Positions 56,728 through 64,000 of a stretch of DNA of 64,000 nt are shown piece by piece. The DNA comes from Arthrobacter sp. U41 (GTDB lineage: Bacteria > Actinomycetota > Actinomycetes > Actinomycetales > Micrococcaceae), in NCBI RefSeq assembly GCF_001750145.1, contig NZ_CP015732.1, positions 4,216,001-4,280,000 on the forward strand, given 5' to 3'. The notes beneath the pieces were generated by a model. That model saw nothing but the letters and a program-made list of their open reading frames with translations. It was not told the DNA's origin and made no database searches. Position numbers and translations under genes: made by a program. The first letter of the stretch is position 1. Each line of letters begins with the position of its first letter.

Positions 56728-59700
56728 ATGATGCTGCACTGCACCCTGGTGCCGGCGCCGGGGTCCGCACTCACCACAGGTCCGGTGGAATTGGCCATCG
56801 ATGTGCCGGCTGCCTGCCCCGGCGCCGAGCTGCAGGCGGCAATCTCCCTGCGTTACGGTACCGGGGCACTGACAGTGGACCGGGTCCTGCTCGCCGCTCT
56901 GCACGTCGGAGAGGGCCCCCTGGTGAACGGTGCCGTGTTGGTGGACGGCGCAGCCCCGGCCGCCGCCCTCGACGCGGCACCGCTCGTGCTAGCCGTGCAC
57001 AGCGGGCCGGGCGCCGGCTTGATCTTCCCGCTGCGACGCGGGCGGTTCCGGATCGGCCGCAGCGGGACCGAGATTGTCATTCCGGATGCGGAATTGTCCC
57101 GCGAACATGCGCAGCTGGACGTCACTGATTCCGTCGTCACGCTCCTGGATCTCGGGAGTGCCAACGGGGTCAGCGTCGACGGAAGGAGGGTACATGCGGC
57201 TGCCGTCTCCACTGACTCACTGATCGACTGCGGCGGCTCGTCAATGTCCCTCATTTTCGGCGGGGGCCAGGACCCTGCGATCCCGCCCGCTGCCGGTTCC
57301 GATGTCTCGGAACCGTTGCTGGTCAACAATCCCACGGTGCAGAGCAACAAAGCGGCCCTCCTCCTGGCTGCGGTTCTCCCCCTGGCCATTGGACTCGGCC
57401 TAGCCATCCTGACGGGAATGTGGATCTTCCTGGCTTTCACCCTCGTGTCCGCGGTTTCCATTGTCGTGCCCATCGTCGCCGGTAGGAGGCAGCGCCGCGA
57501 GCGGGAGGCCGCCGTCGCCGCGGCAGTGCTTGAGGACAAGGACCGACGACGGCGGGCCGCGCCATCCGCAGCCGAGTTGTCCCTTCACTCTTCATGGGCC
57601 GAACCCGCCCCGGCGACGGTTTCCGTCACCACCGGCCCGGTCTGGTTGCGGCTCGGACAGGCGCCACAAAGCGCAAATATCCGGCTGGACCCGCCGGATC
57701 CCGGTTTCCGGACACCGCTGCTCGGAACGATGCCGGTGACGCTTGACCCGGGGATGACGGTGACAACTCTCCGGGGCCCGGAAACCGCTGTGGCCGGCCT
57801 GGTCAGATCCGTCGTCATGCAGCTTGCCTGCTACCCGGCGGCCCGGCTTACCAGGATCATCATCCATGGCCCAACCCCCTCACTGCTTGCCGCACGCTTC
57901 CTGGCAGCCGTAACTCTGTCCGTGCAGGAGGCTTCGACCCTGGAAACCCTGGCAGCCGGCTTCGGCCAGGGCTATGAGCGCGGTGTGCTGATCATCGTCA
58001 AAGCCCGGGGAACCGCTGCGCTGCGCTCCGTGGCTGTCAGCCGCGGCTGGCAGGTTCTCGACTGCTCCGGCCATCCGGTCCCGGCCGCCGGCGTGTCCCT
58101 CGTCCTCAATGAGCGCACCGCAACGGTTTCAGCCGCGCAATCTTCGCGGGAGTTCACCCCAGATCTGGTTCCGTCAGGGGTCTTCGACCGCACCTGCCGC
58201 CGCCAGCGGGCACCAGCGTCTGCCTCAGCACCCGGGACATGCAACCGCGAAGCCCGCTCCCTGGGCGAGCTCCTTTCCCTCTCGGCGGCCGGCATCTCCT
58301 CGCGGTGGGCCGGCTCCGCCAGCGCCCGTGGTCTTCCCGTCCCGGTCGGCATGGGAATTTCCGGCACCCTGCGGCTGGATCTCCAGGCGGACGGTCCGCA
58401 CTTCCTGGTGGCGGGCACCACCGGATCCGGCAAATCAGAATTCCTCCGGACCCTGGCCGCAGCGTTGGCGGCAACGTACCCACCTGACCGTGTAAATCTT
58501 CTGTACATCGACTTTAAGGGCGGCTCCGGCCTGCGGCCGCTGGCTGGCCTGGACCACTGCGTCGGGCTCCTCACGGATTTGGACGTCAGTGAGGTGGCGC
58601 GCACCCTTGTTTCCTTGGGGGCCGAGGTACGCCGCCGGGAGGAGCTCCTCGCCTCGTACCGGGCCGCCGATCTCACAGCCTACGAGACACTTGATCCCTC
58701 CGGGCCGCCCCTGCCCCACTTGGTTCTCATCATTGACGAATTCAGGATGCTCGTTGACGACGCGCCTGAATCCCTGGCGGAGCTGATGCGGATTGCCGCG
58801 ATCGGGCGTTCTCTCGGGATTCACCTCGTCATGGCAACCCAGCGCCCCCAGGGCGCCGTTTCCGCGGACATCCGCGCCAACGTGACCAGTTGCATCGCTT
58901 TAAGGGTTCAATCCGACGTGGAATCCATTGACGTCATTAATTCCCGGCTGGCGGCGGGCATCCCCATTACGAGTCCGGGCCGCGGCTACCTTGTCCGCGG
59001 AAACGAAGCGCCGGAAGAGTTCCAGACGGCCACAGTCGCTTCAGCAGGTCAAGCGAGCGTCCGCGCCCCAACCGTTATGGAGGCGGTGGAGTTTCTCTGC
59101 CGCCCGTCAGCTGATGAGTCCCCCTGCGTAGCGGGCGGCTTCGCCCCGGAGCCTTCCCTGGCGGTCACGGAACTGGTGGAAGCAGTCCACGCGGCCTGGG
59201 AGGCGACGGGCGCAGACCCTCCGCGCCGTCCCGTCGCGGGCCCGCTCCCCAAACAGCTGCCGTTCCCGCCGGCAGGAAGCCTCGGCCGGATCAGGCTGGG
59301 GCTGTTGGACGTTCCCGAAGAACAACGCGTCTCCGAATTCGTGTGGCATCCGGGCACCCACGGCCATCTGGGACTGGTCTCAGGGAACAACGGCGGCGCC
59401 GACGCCGTCCTGGGACTCATCGTGAATCAGCTCCTCAGCTGTCACGACGAACCACATCTCTACCTCCTCGATGCCGCCGGTTCATTCAGCGCAGCGGTGA
59501 CATCCCCGAGGGTGGGGGCGGTTGTTGGGCTGCACGACCTCCGGAGGGCAGTTCGTGTGCTGGAGCGTGTCTCCGAAGAAATGACCCTGAGGCTGAGCAC
59601 CGCTCACACGGCTGACGCACCAGCTCTCGTCCTGGCACTGTGCGGCTGGGGATCCTGGCTGTCGGCTTTTCGGGCCGGTCCTCTGGCATGGGCCGAAGAT

Positions 59701-60717
59701 CTGGTCCAGGACATTGTGCGCGACGGGGCACGTGCGGGGATCACCGTCCTTATCGCCGGTGAACGCGAACTGGTGACCGCACGGTTCTTCGCTGCCGTTC
59801 CCAACCGGATCTTTCTGCCCGCCGGATCGACCGAAGAGGGACGGCTCGCCTGGCCCCGGCTGCCGGCCATCGAAGCGATCGCCGGCCGGGTCGTGGTTTT
59901 TGGGCCGCTGTCCGCCGCAGCCGCCTCCTCCGGTCACGTCGGACAGCTCTTCGAACCTTGCTCCCCCCGCGTCCAGGGCGCGGCTGCCCCGGCTGTGCGG
60001 ACCCGGCCGTTCCGCGTCGAGCCCCTTCCGGTACGGGTGACGGTCTCCGAAGTCCTCGCCCGAGCCGGCCCCGGTGCTGCGGGCCGGGGAGAAGCCCCGT
60101 CGCCTTCCGCGGGCATCCCGGCCACATCGCCTGCTTCCCCGACCGGCCGGCTGTGCCTCGGGGTCGGCGGCGACGAGATTCTCCCGGCGGGCACCCCAAT
60201 GCCTCCCGGCGCAGTTCTTGCCGTCCTCGGCGGCCCGGCATCCGGGAAGACTTCGCTGTTGTCAGCCCTGCCTGGTCTTAACCCGGCCGTCAGCTGTCTC
60301 CGGGCCCCTGCGACAGGTCCGGAACGGTACTGGTCCCGGTACCACGAGGCCGCACTGGCCGGTGCACTGGATCCGGCGGCACTCCTCCTGGTGGACGACC
60401 TCGACCTTCAGCCGCCCGAAGCCAACGGCCGCCTGCTCCTGTTGAACAACCTCGGCTGGCGGGTGGTCCTAACCGCCGGCTTCGGGCCGGGCATTCGACA
60501 GCGGGTGCCGCTGGTACAGCATGCAGTAGACCAGGGACGGGCTGTCCTGATCGCGCCGCGGGGGTTAATGGATGGAGAACACTTCGGAGTCAGGTTCGAA
60601 CTTGAACCGAGCCCTCCCCCGGGCCGCGCGGTCTTGATTTCGGACGGGCGGGCGCGGGCGGTGCAGCTGGCGGTCGATCCCGCCGCCGGCCGCAGCGGCA
60701 GCGGACCTAGGCCGTGA
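56728..60717 (+). CDS. FHA-FtsK/SpoIIIE ATPase, EssC/EccC-like
   Basis: The start is placed at ATG 56728 (MMLHCTL), with AAAGGA about 10 bases before; ATG 56731 is next to it, and the longer open frame from 56503 looks unconserved. The 1329-residue product has an FHA domain (RFRIGRSGTEI and LGSANGVSVDG, about residues 105-165), two membrane helices (about residues 212-252), and three FtsK-type modules. The first is intact (GTTGSGKSE near residue 564 and LVLIIDEF). The second is degenerate (GLVSGNNGGADAVLG). The third has GGPASGKTS near residue 1166 and LLLVDDLD. This is the EssC/EccC order of type VII secretion motors, but no Esx substrates are in the window. Confidence 0.85.
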   Translation: MMLHCTLVPAPGSALTTGPVELAIDVPAACPGAELQAAISLRYGTGALTVDRVLLAALHVGEGPLVNGAVLVDGAAPAAALDAAPLVLAVHSGPGAGLIFPLRRGRFRIGRSGTEIVIPDAELSREHAQLDVTDSVVTLLDLGSANGVSVDGRRVHAAAVSTDSLIDCGGSSMSLIFGGGQDPAIPPAAGSDVSEPLLVNNPTVQSNKAALLLAAVLPLAIGLGLAILTGMWIFLAFTLVSAVSIVVPIVAGRRQRREREAAVAAAVLEDKDRRRRAAPSAAELSLHSSWAEPAPATVSVTTGPVWLRLGQAPQSANIRLDPPDPGFRTPLLGTMPVTLDPGMTVTTLRGPETAVAGLVRSVVMQLACYPAARLTRIIIHGPTPSLLAARFLAAVTLSVQEASTLETLAAGFGQGYERGVLIIVKARGTAALRSVAVSRGWQVLDCSGHPVPAAGVSLVLNERTATVSAAQSSREFTPDLVPSGVFDRTCRRQRAPASASAPGTCNREARSLGELLSLSAAGISSRWAGSASARGLPVPVGMGISGTLRLDLQADGPHFLVAGTTGSGKSEFLRTLAAALAATYPPDRVNLLYIDFKGGSGLRPLAGLDHCVGLLTDLDVSEVARTLVSLGAEVRRREELLASYRAADLTAYETLDPSGPPLPHLVLIIDEFRMLVDDAPESLAELMRIAAIGRSLGIHLVMATQRPQGAVSADIRANVTSCIALRVQSDVESIDVINSRLAAGIPITSPGRGYLVRGNEAPEEFQTATVASAGQASVRAPTVMEAVEFLCRPSADESPCVAGGFAPEPSLAVTELVEAVHAAWEATGADPPRRPVAGPLPKQLPFPPAGSLGRIRLGLLDVPEEQRVSEFVWHPGTHGHLGLVSGNNGGADAVLGLIVNQLLSCHDEPHLYLLDAAGSFSAAVTSPRVGAVVGLHDLRRAVRVLERVSEEMTLRLSTAHTADAPALVLALCGWGSWLSAFRAGPLAWAEDLVQDIVRDGARAGITVLIAGERELVTARFFAAVPNRIFLPAGSTEEGRLAWPRLPAIEAIAGRVVVFGPLSAAAASSGHVGQLFEPCSPRVQGAAAPAVRTRPFRVEPLPVRVTVSEVLARAGPGAAGRGEAPSPSAGIPATSPASPTGRLCLGVGGDEILPAGTPMPPGAVLAVLGGPASGKTSLLSALPGLNPAVSCLRAPATGPERYWSRYHEAALAGALDPAALLLVDDLDLQPPEANGRLLLLNNLGWRVVLTAGFGPGIRQRVPLVQHAVDQGRAVLIAPRGLMDGEHFGVRFELEPSPPPGRAVLISDGRARAVQLAVDPAAGRSGSGPRP

Positions 60718-60725
60718 GCACCTGG

Positions 60726-61283
60726 CTACAGGGCGGGCGGTGCCCCGCCGGCGCGGGAAGCAAACGCAATGACACGCTTGTCGAACAGCAGAACGATGGC
60801 GAGAACCGCCGGCACGAGCATCGCCAGGCCTGCCACGGTGTATCCGCCCGTCACCGTGGGAAAGCCGATGGTGAGCACAAAGAGCTGCGCCACCAGCGCA
60901 CCGGCACGCGGCCAGCGGTATCCGCGGAACAGGAAGAGGGCCACAGCATAGAGCCAGGAAGAGAACGCCAGCAGCAGGCCCAGCGTGAACACCGCGCCCC
61001 AGAAGGAGAGCACCGGGGCGCCGGTCAGCAGCTGGCTTCCGTACCAGATGGCTGCCACGAGGAGCGCCGTCGCTTCCAGTGCCACGATGACCGCAATGAC
61101 CATGATTCCGGCGGGCCGGAGGGGGGCTCCGGCGGGCTTTCCCGGAGGGGGCCCTATGCCGTCGCGGTCGGGTCCGCTGGCAGCTTCGGAGGAGTTTTCA
61201 GGGTCTCTTGACACACTGGCACAATACCGGACATAGTCGTTCAGATGTGGGGACGCCGCCAGCCATTGTGATGCATCGCTCAT
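60726..61283 (-). CDS. Membrane protein of unknown function
   Basis: The 185-residue product has four membrane helices in its C-terminal two thirds (about residues 60-78, 92-115, 122-142 and 150-168), after a polar N-terminus of about 55 residues. No family motif is recognised. The start is uncertain: ATG 61283 has only a weak upstream GGGATC. It converges on the FtsK gene, 8 bases from its stop, and is divergent from whiB. Confidence 0.65.
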   Translation of the reverse strand: MSDASQWLAASPHLNDYVRYCASVSRDPENSSEAASGPDRDGIGPPPGKPAGAPLRPAGIMVIAVIVALEATALLVAAIWYGSQLLTGAPVLSFWGAVFTLGLLLAFSSWLYAVALFLFRGYRWPRAGALVAQLFVLTIGFPTVTGGYTVAGLAMLVPAVLAIVLLFDKRVIAFASRAGGAPPAL

Positions 61284-61360
61284 GATCCCAAGGCATTTTG
61301 CAGCGAATTACCCCTTGTTTACGCAGCGTTAACATGACACGCTTAATCCAGATGACCGAG

Positions 61361-61384
61361 GGGGCCCCAGAGGGCCCCTTTCTT
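61361..61384 (+). terminator. Hairpin in the whiB leader (possible attenuator)
   Basis: GGGGCCC (61361-61367) pairs with GGGCCCC (61372-61378) around CAGA, followed by TTTCTT on the plus strand. It lies 71-94 bases before the whiB start, and no plus-strand gene ends just before it, so it may attenuate the whiB transcript. Confidence 0.5.
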
Positions 61385-61454
61385 ATGAAGCCTCTAGTGA
61401 ATAATTTCACAAAGGCCATTGACGAGTGCCCAGGAAATGGAGTGACTGATCAGC

Positions 61455-61703
61455 ATGGATTGGCGTAACCGCGCAGCGTGCCTTGACAAGGACCCGGAGC
61501 TATTCTTCCCCGTAGGAAACACCGGTCCTGCCCTTCTGCAGATCGAGGAAGCCAAGAGTGTTTGCCGTCGATGCCCAGTCGTCGACACCTGCCTCCAGTG
61601 GGCCCTCGAGTCCGGGCAGGACGCCGGCGTCTGGGGCGGCATGAGCGAGGACGAGCGCCGCGCCCTCAAACGCCGCGCAGCCCGCGCCCGCCGCGCCTCC
61701 TGA
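61455..61703 (+). CDS. whiB1: WhiB family iron-sulfur transcription regulator (WhiB1-like)
   Basis: The 82-residue protein has the four invariant cysteines (C9, C37, C40, C46) that hold a 4Fe-4S cluster, then GVWGG (residues 58-62) and a basic tail KRRAARARR for DNA contact. WhiB proteins bind sigma factor region 4 and respond to redox or nitric oxide. The neighbouring PdtaS-like kinase gene suggests the WhiB1 subfamily, as in mycobacteria, where whiB1 and pdtaS are adjacent. Confidence 0.93.
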   Translation: MDWRNRAACLDKDPELFFPVGNTGPALLQIEEAKSVCRRCPVVDTCLQWALESGQDAGVWGGMSEDERRALKRRAARARRAS

Positions 61704-61758
61704 CACCAATTTCCTGACGCCGGCCAAGCCGGCGATCCGCTCTCCGTGGCAGGACAGC

Positions 61759-61788
61759 AATGGCCGCAGACCTCCGTCTGCGGCCATT
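61759..61788. terminator. Hairpin between convergent whiB and sensor kinase genes
   Basis: AATGGCCGCAGAC (61759-61771) and GTCTGCGGCCATT (61776-61788) form a perfect 13-bp stem with loop CTCC. There is no T-run on either side, so it would be a non-canonical terminator for the two convergent genes. Confidence 0.65.
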
Positions 61789-61807
61789 GCCCGTTAAACG
61801 CCCCCGG

Positions 61808-63277
61808 CTAGCGTGGGGCCAGGCTCAAAACAATCTGCACAGCGGTTCCGCCGCCCTCCCGGGCGCTCCACTGGATACTTCCTCCCAGTTCACTCGTCAC
61901 CAGGGTGCGCACGATTTGCAGGCCGAGCCCCTCCACATAGGGGGTGGCCGGGATGCCGACACCGTCGTCCGCCACGGTCACGGTGAGGAGCTCATCGCCG
62001 TCCTCGCTTTCGGAGCGGTCCGCGATCAGCCACACGGTTCCGGTCCGGCCCTCCAGCCCGTGCTCGACGGCGTTCGCCACCAGTTCGTTGATCACCAGGG
62101 CCAGCGGGGTGGCAAAGTCGCTCGGCAGCTCGCCGAAGAGCCCGGAGCGCGCCGTCTTCACCTGCTGCGACGGGGAAGCCACCTCGGCGGAGAGCCGGAA
62201 CTGGCGGCCGATGAGCTCATCGAAGTCAACGCTCTGGGTCAGGCCCTGCGACAGCGTCTCATGCACGAGGGCGATGGTGGCCACCCGCCGCATCGCCTGC
62301 TCGAGTCCCTGCTTGGCCTCATCGCTGACCATGCGCCGTGACTGCATCCGCAGCAGCGCAGCGACGGTCTGCAGGTTATTCTTCACCCGGTGGTGGATCT
62401 CCCGGATCGTGGCGTCCTTCGTGACGAGTTCCATCTCCCGCCGCCGCAGCTCCGAGACGTCCCGGCAGAGCACCAGGGCGCCAAAGCGCTGCTGTTCATC
62501 GCGCAGTGGAATGGCCCGCAGTGACAGGCTGACACCGCGGGACTCGATCTCACTGCGCCACGGCATCCGTCCTGTGACAACCAGCGGCAGGGTCTCATCC
62601 ACGAGTCGGCGGTCCTTCAACAGGCCCGCGGTCACCTCGGCCAGGCTCCGGCCCTCCAGTGACTCGCCGTCGCCGAGCCGGCGGAACGCGGAGACGCCGT
62701 TGGGGCTCGCGTACTGGACGATGCCCTCGGCGTCGAGCCTGATCAGTCCGTCACCGACTCGGGGCGCGCCGCGGCGGGAACCGGTGGGTGAGGCGAAGTC
62801 CGGCCACAGTCCCAGCGTCCCCATCCGCAGCAGATCGTAGGCGCACTGCCGGTACGTCAGCTCCAGCCGCGACGGCATCCGGGAGCTGGAGAGGTCCATG
62901 TGGGTCGTGACGATGGCAAGTGTCCGGCCGTTGCGGACCATCGGCACGGCCTCGACCCGAAGGGCCATGTCGCTGCTCCAGTTGGTCTCGTTGGAGCGCT
63001 CGATCGTGCGGCTCTCCCACGCCTTGTCGACCAGCGGCTGCAGGTCGGACCGGATCCCCTCCCCCACAAAGTCGGCGTGAAACACCGTGTGCGTGGTGGA
63101 GGGGCGGACGTGGGCCAGCGCCACATAGCCGAACTCGGGGTGTGGAAACCACAGTGCCAGGTCCGCGAACGCCAGGTCCGCGACCATCTGCCAGTCGCCT
63201 ACAAGCAGGTGCAGCCACTCGGCATCCCCCGGCCCAAAATCAGCATGCTCCCTGATGGGGTCCGTAAAGATTGCCAC
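61808..63277 (-). CDS. pdtaS: PdtaS-like sensor histidine kinase
   Basis: The 489-residue soluble kinase has an N-terminal GAF-like sensor domain (residues 1-150), a PAS domain (about residues 175-285, GLIRLDAEGIVQYASPNG), a HisKA_2 dimer domain with the phospho-acceptor in IREIHHRVKNNLQTVAALL near residue 300, and an HATPase domain (VINELVANAVEHG, then DDGVGIP). The domain order matches mycobacterial PdtaS (Rv3220c), whose partner PdtaR is an RNA-binding antiterminator encoded elsewhere. No response regulator is adjacent. No membrane segment is seen. Confidence 0.92.
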   Translation of the reverse strand: MAIFTDPIREHADFGPGDAEWLHLLVGDWQMVADLAFADLALWFPHPEFGYVALAHVRPSTTHTVFHADFVGEGIRSDLQPLVDKAWESRTIERSNETNWSSDMALRVEAVPMVRNGRTLAIVTTHMDLSSSRMPSRLELTYRQCAYDLLRMGTLGLWPDFASPTGSRRGAPRVGDGLIRLDAEGIVQYASPNGVSAFRRLGDGESLEGRSLAEVTAGLLKDRRLVDETLPLVVTGRMPWRSEIESRGVSLSLRAIPLRDEQQRFGALVLCRDVSELRRREMELVTKDATIREIHHRVKNNLQTVAALLRMQSRRMVSDEAKQGLEQAMRRVATIALVHETLSQGLTQSVDFDELIGRQFRLSAEVASPSQQVKTARSGLFGELPSDFATPLALVINELVANAVEHGLEGRTGTVWLIADRSESEDGDELLTVTVADDGVGIPATPYVEGLGLQIVRTLVTSELGGSIQWSAREGGGTAVQIVLSLAPR

Positions 63278-63313
63278 AGCACCTCCATTTGCGACGCCGG
63301 CAGTTCAGGTTGC

Positions 63314-64000
63314 CTAGCGTCGAACGATTGACCTCAAGAGCCTCAATGCTACCGACAGCGAGGCCATGTCATCGGCCTCGAGTGCGTTCACCTCGTCAAA
63401 CATGCTCTTGGCCCGGTCCAGCTGCTCAACATTCTGGCCCTCCCAGGCCACCAGCCGTTCCTCCGCCGGCATTTCCGGAGACGTTGCCTCCAGCACCGCC
63501 GTCGTCATATCCGAAACGGTCGAGTAGAGATCGTCACGGAGGGCCGCCCTGGCCAGGGCCTGCCAGCGGTCCTTCCGGGGCAGCTTCGTGATGCGCTCGA
63601 GCAGGGAGTCGGCATGGAAGCGGTTGAACACTGTGTAGTAGACATGCGCGATGTTCTCCACGGGTTCCGGGCTGACGTGGACAATCTTGGCGATGTCGAG
63701 CAGCACGAAGCTCTCGAACAGCTCCGCCCAACGGTGGGCCAGGTCCTCCGGCAGTTCCCAGTTGCGCGCCTTTTCGAGCCATTCGGCCACCCGGGCACGG
63801 TCATCGCCGCGCAGGTAGTCCAGCAGCCGTGCCCGCATCGGGTCCATCAGCGGCTTGAACTCGCCAACGATCTCGGCAATGGGCCGGGAGGCGTTGCCCT
63901 GGCTCAGGACCCAGCGCACGGCCCGGTCCAGCAGCCGGCGGATGTCCAGGTGGACGGTGCTCCAGTGTTCCGTCGGGAAGGACGCGGGCAGTTCGTTGAG
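63314..64000 (-). CDS. gdh: NAD-specific glutamate dehydrogenase, large type (C-terminal part)
   Basis: The frame is open at the right edge of the window and ends at TAG 63314-63316, so only the last 228 residues are seen. They match the C-terminal helical region of the large bacterial NAD-glutamate dehydrogenase (about 1600 residues): HWSTVHLDIRRLLDRAVRW, VLSQGNASRPI, then ALRDDLYSTVSDMTTAVLE. This enzyme oxidatively deaminates glutamate to 2-oxoglutarate. The catalytic region lies beyond the window. Confidence 0.85.
   Translation of the reverse strand, partial: LNELPASFPTEHWSTVHLDIRRLLDRAVRWVLSQGNASRPIAEIVGEFKPLMDPMRARLLDYLRGDDRARVAEWLEKARNWELPEDLAHRWAELFESFVLLDIAKIVHVSPEPVENIAHVYYTVFNRFHADSLLERITKLPRKDRWQALARAALRDDLYSTVSDMTTAVLEATSPEMPAEERLVAWEGQNVEQLDRAKSMFDEVNALEADDMASLSVALRLLRSIVRR

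Overview
The window looks like a chromosomal segment of a high-GC actinobacterium, most likely a Micrococcaceae member of the Arthrobacter/Pseudarthrobacter type. The evidence is the gene set: a mycothiol-type SigR/RsrA pair, a WhiB protein, a PdtaS-like kinase, a fused actinobacterial 2-oxoglutarate dehydrogenase tail, NAD-glutamate dehydrogenase, a 24-residue bL37-like ribosomal protein, and a class-IV-like SAM riboswitch. The genus is inferred; no database was searched.

Layout. 1-13.3 kb is housekeeping: the end of kgd, an SGNH-fold protein that has lost its catalytic residues, a DUF4097/PadR operon behind an array of CGATATATCG palindromes, bL37, rsrA-sigR, a DoxX-like protein, aroA-rsgA-hisN, a SAM-riboswitch-controlled PLP enzyme, a methyltransferase, a DtxR-type regulator, two fluC genes and two small unknowns. 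13.3-19.0 kb is the ssrA (tmRNA)-smpB-M23 peptidase-ftsX-ftsE-prfB block. 19.1-23.8 kb is a minus-strand Tad/Flp pilus locus in which tadB carries a frameshift.

24-38.4 kb is the most distinctive part. Four secreted enzymes lie in a row, each ending in tandem 54-residue LGFP repeats: a GH25 muramidase, a metzincin protease, an L,D-transpeptidase-like protein and a second metzincin. A small lipoprotein-like gene sits among them. The repeats are nearly identical 162-bp DNA units in the first two genes, whose 3' ends share about 550 bp without a visible difference. The last metzincin gene is cut by an IS21-family element with an exact 6-bp target duplication; removing the element restores one 1020-codon reading frame.

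38.6-56.5 kb is a cell-surface polysaccharide region: a flippase-like protein, an IS3-family element with a nonsense mutation, a WbuB-like glycosyltransferase, the CapE/CapF/CapG set for UDP-N-acetyl-L-fucosamine, a GT2-DUF2304 pair, two related large membrane proteins, and a Wzm-Wzt-GlfT2-like-Glf module for a galactofuranose-containing polymer. The LGFP enzymes may act on, or be held by, the wall polymers made here; that is inference.

56.7-64 kb holds an FHA-FtsK/EssC-like ATPase with no visible Esx partners, a membrane protein, a WhiB regulator, a PdtaS-like sensor kinase, and the C-terminus of NAD-glutamate dehydrogenase running off the window.
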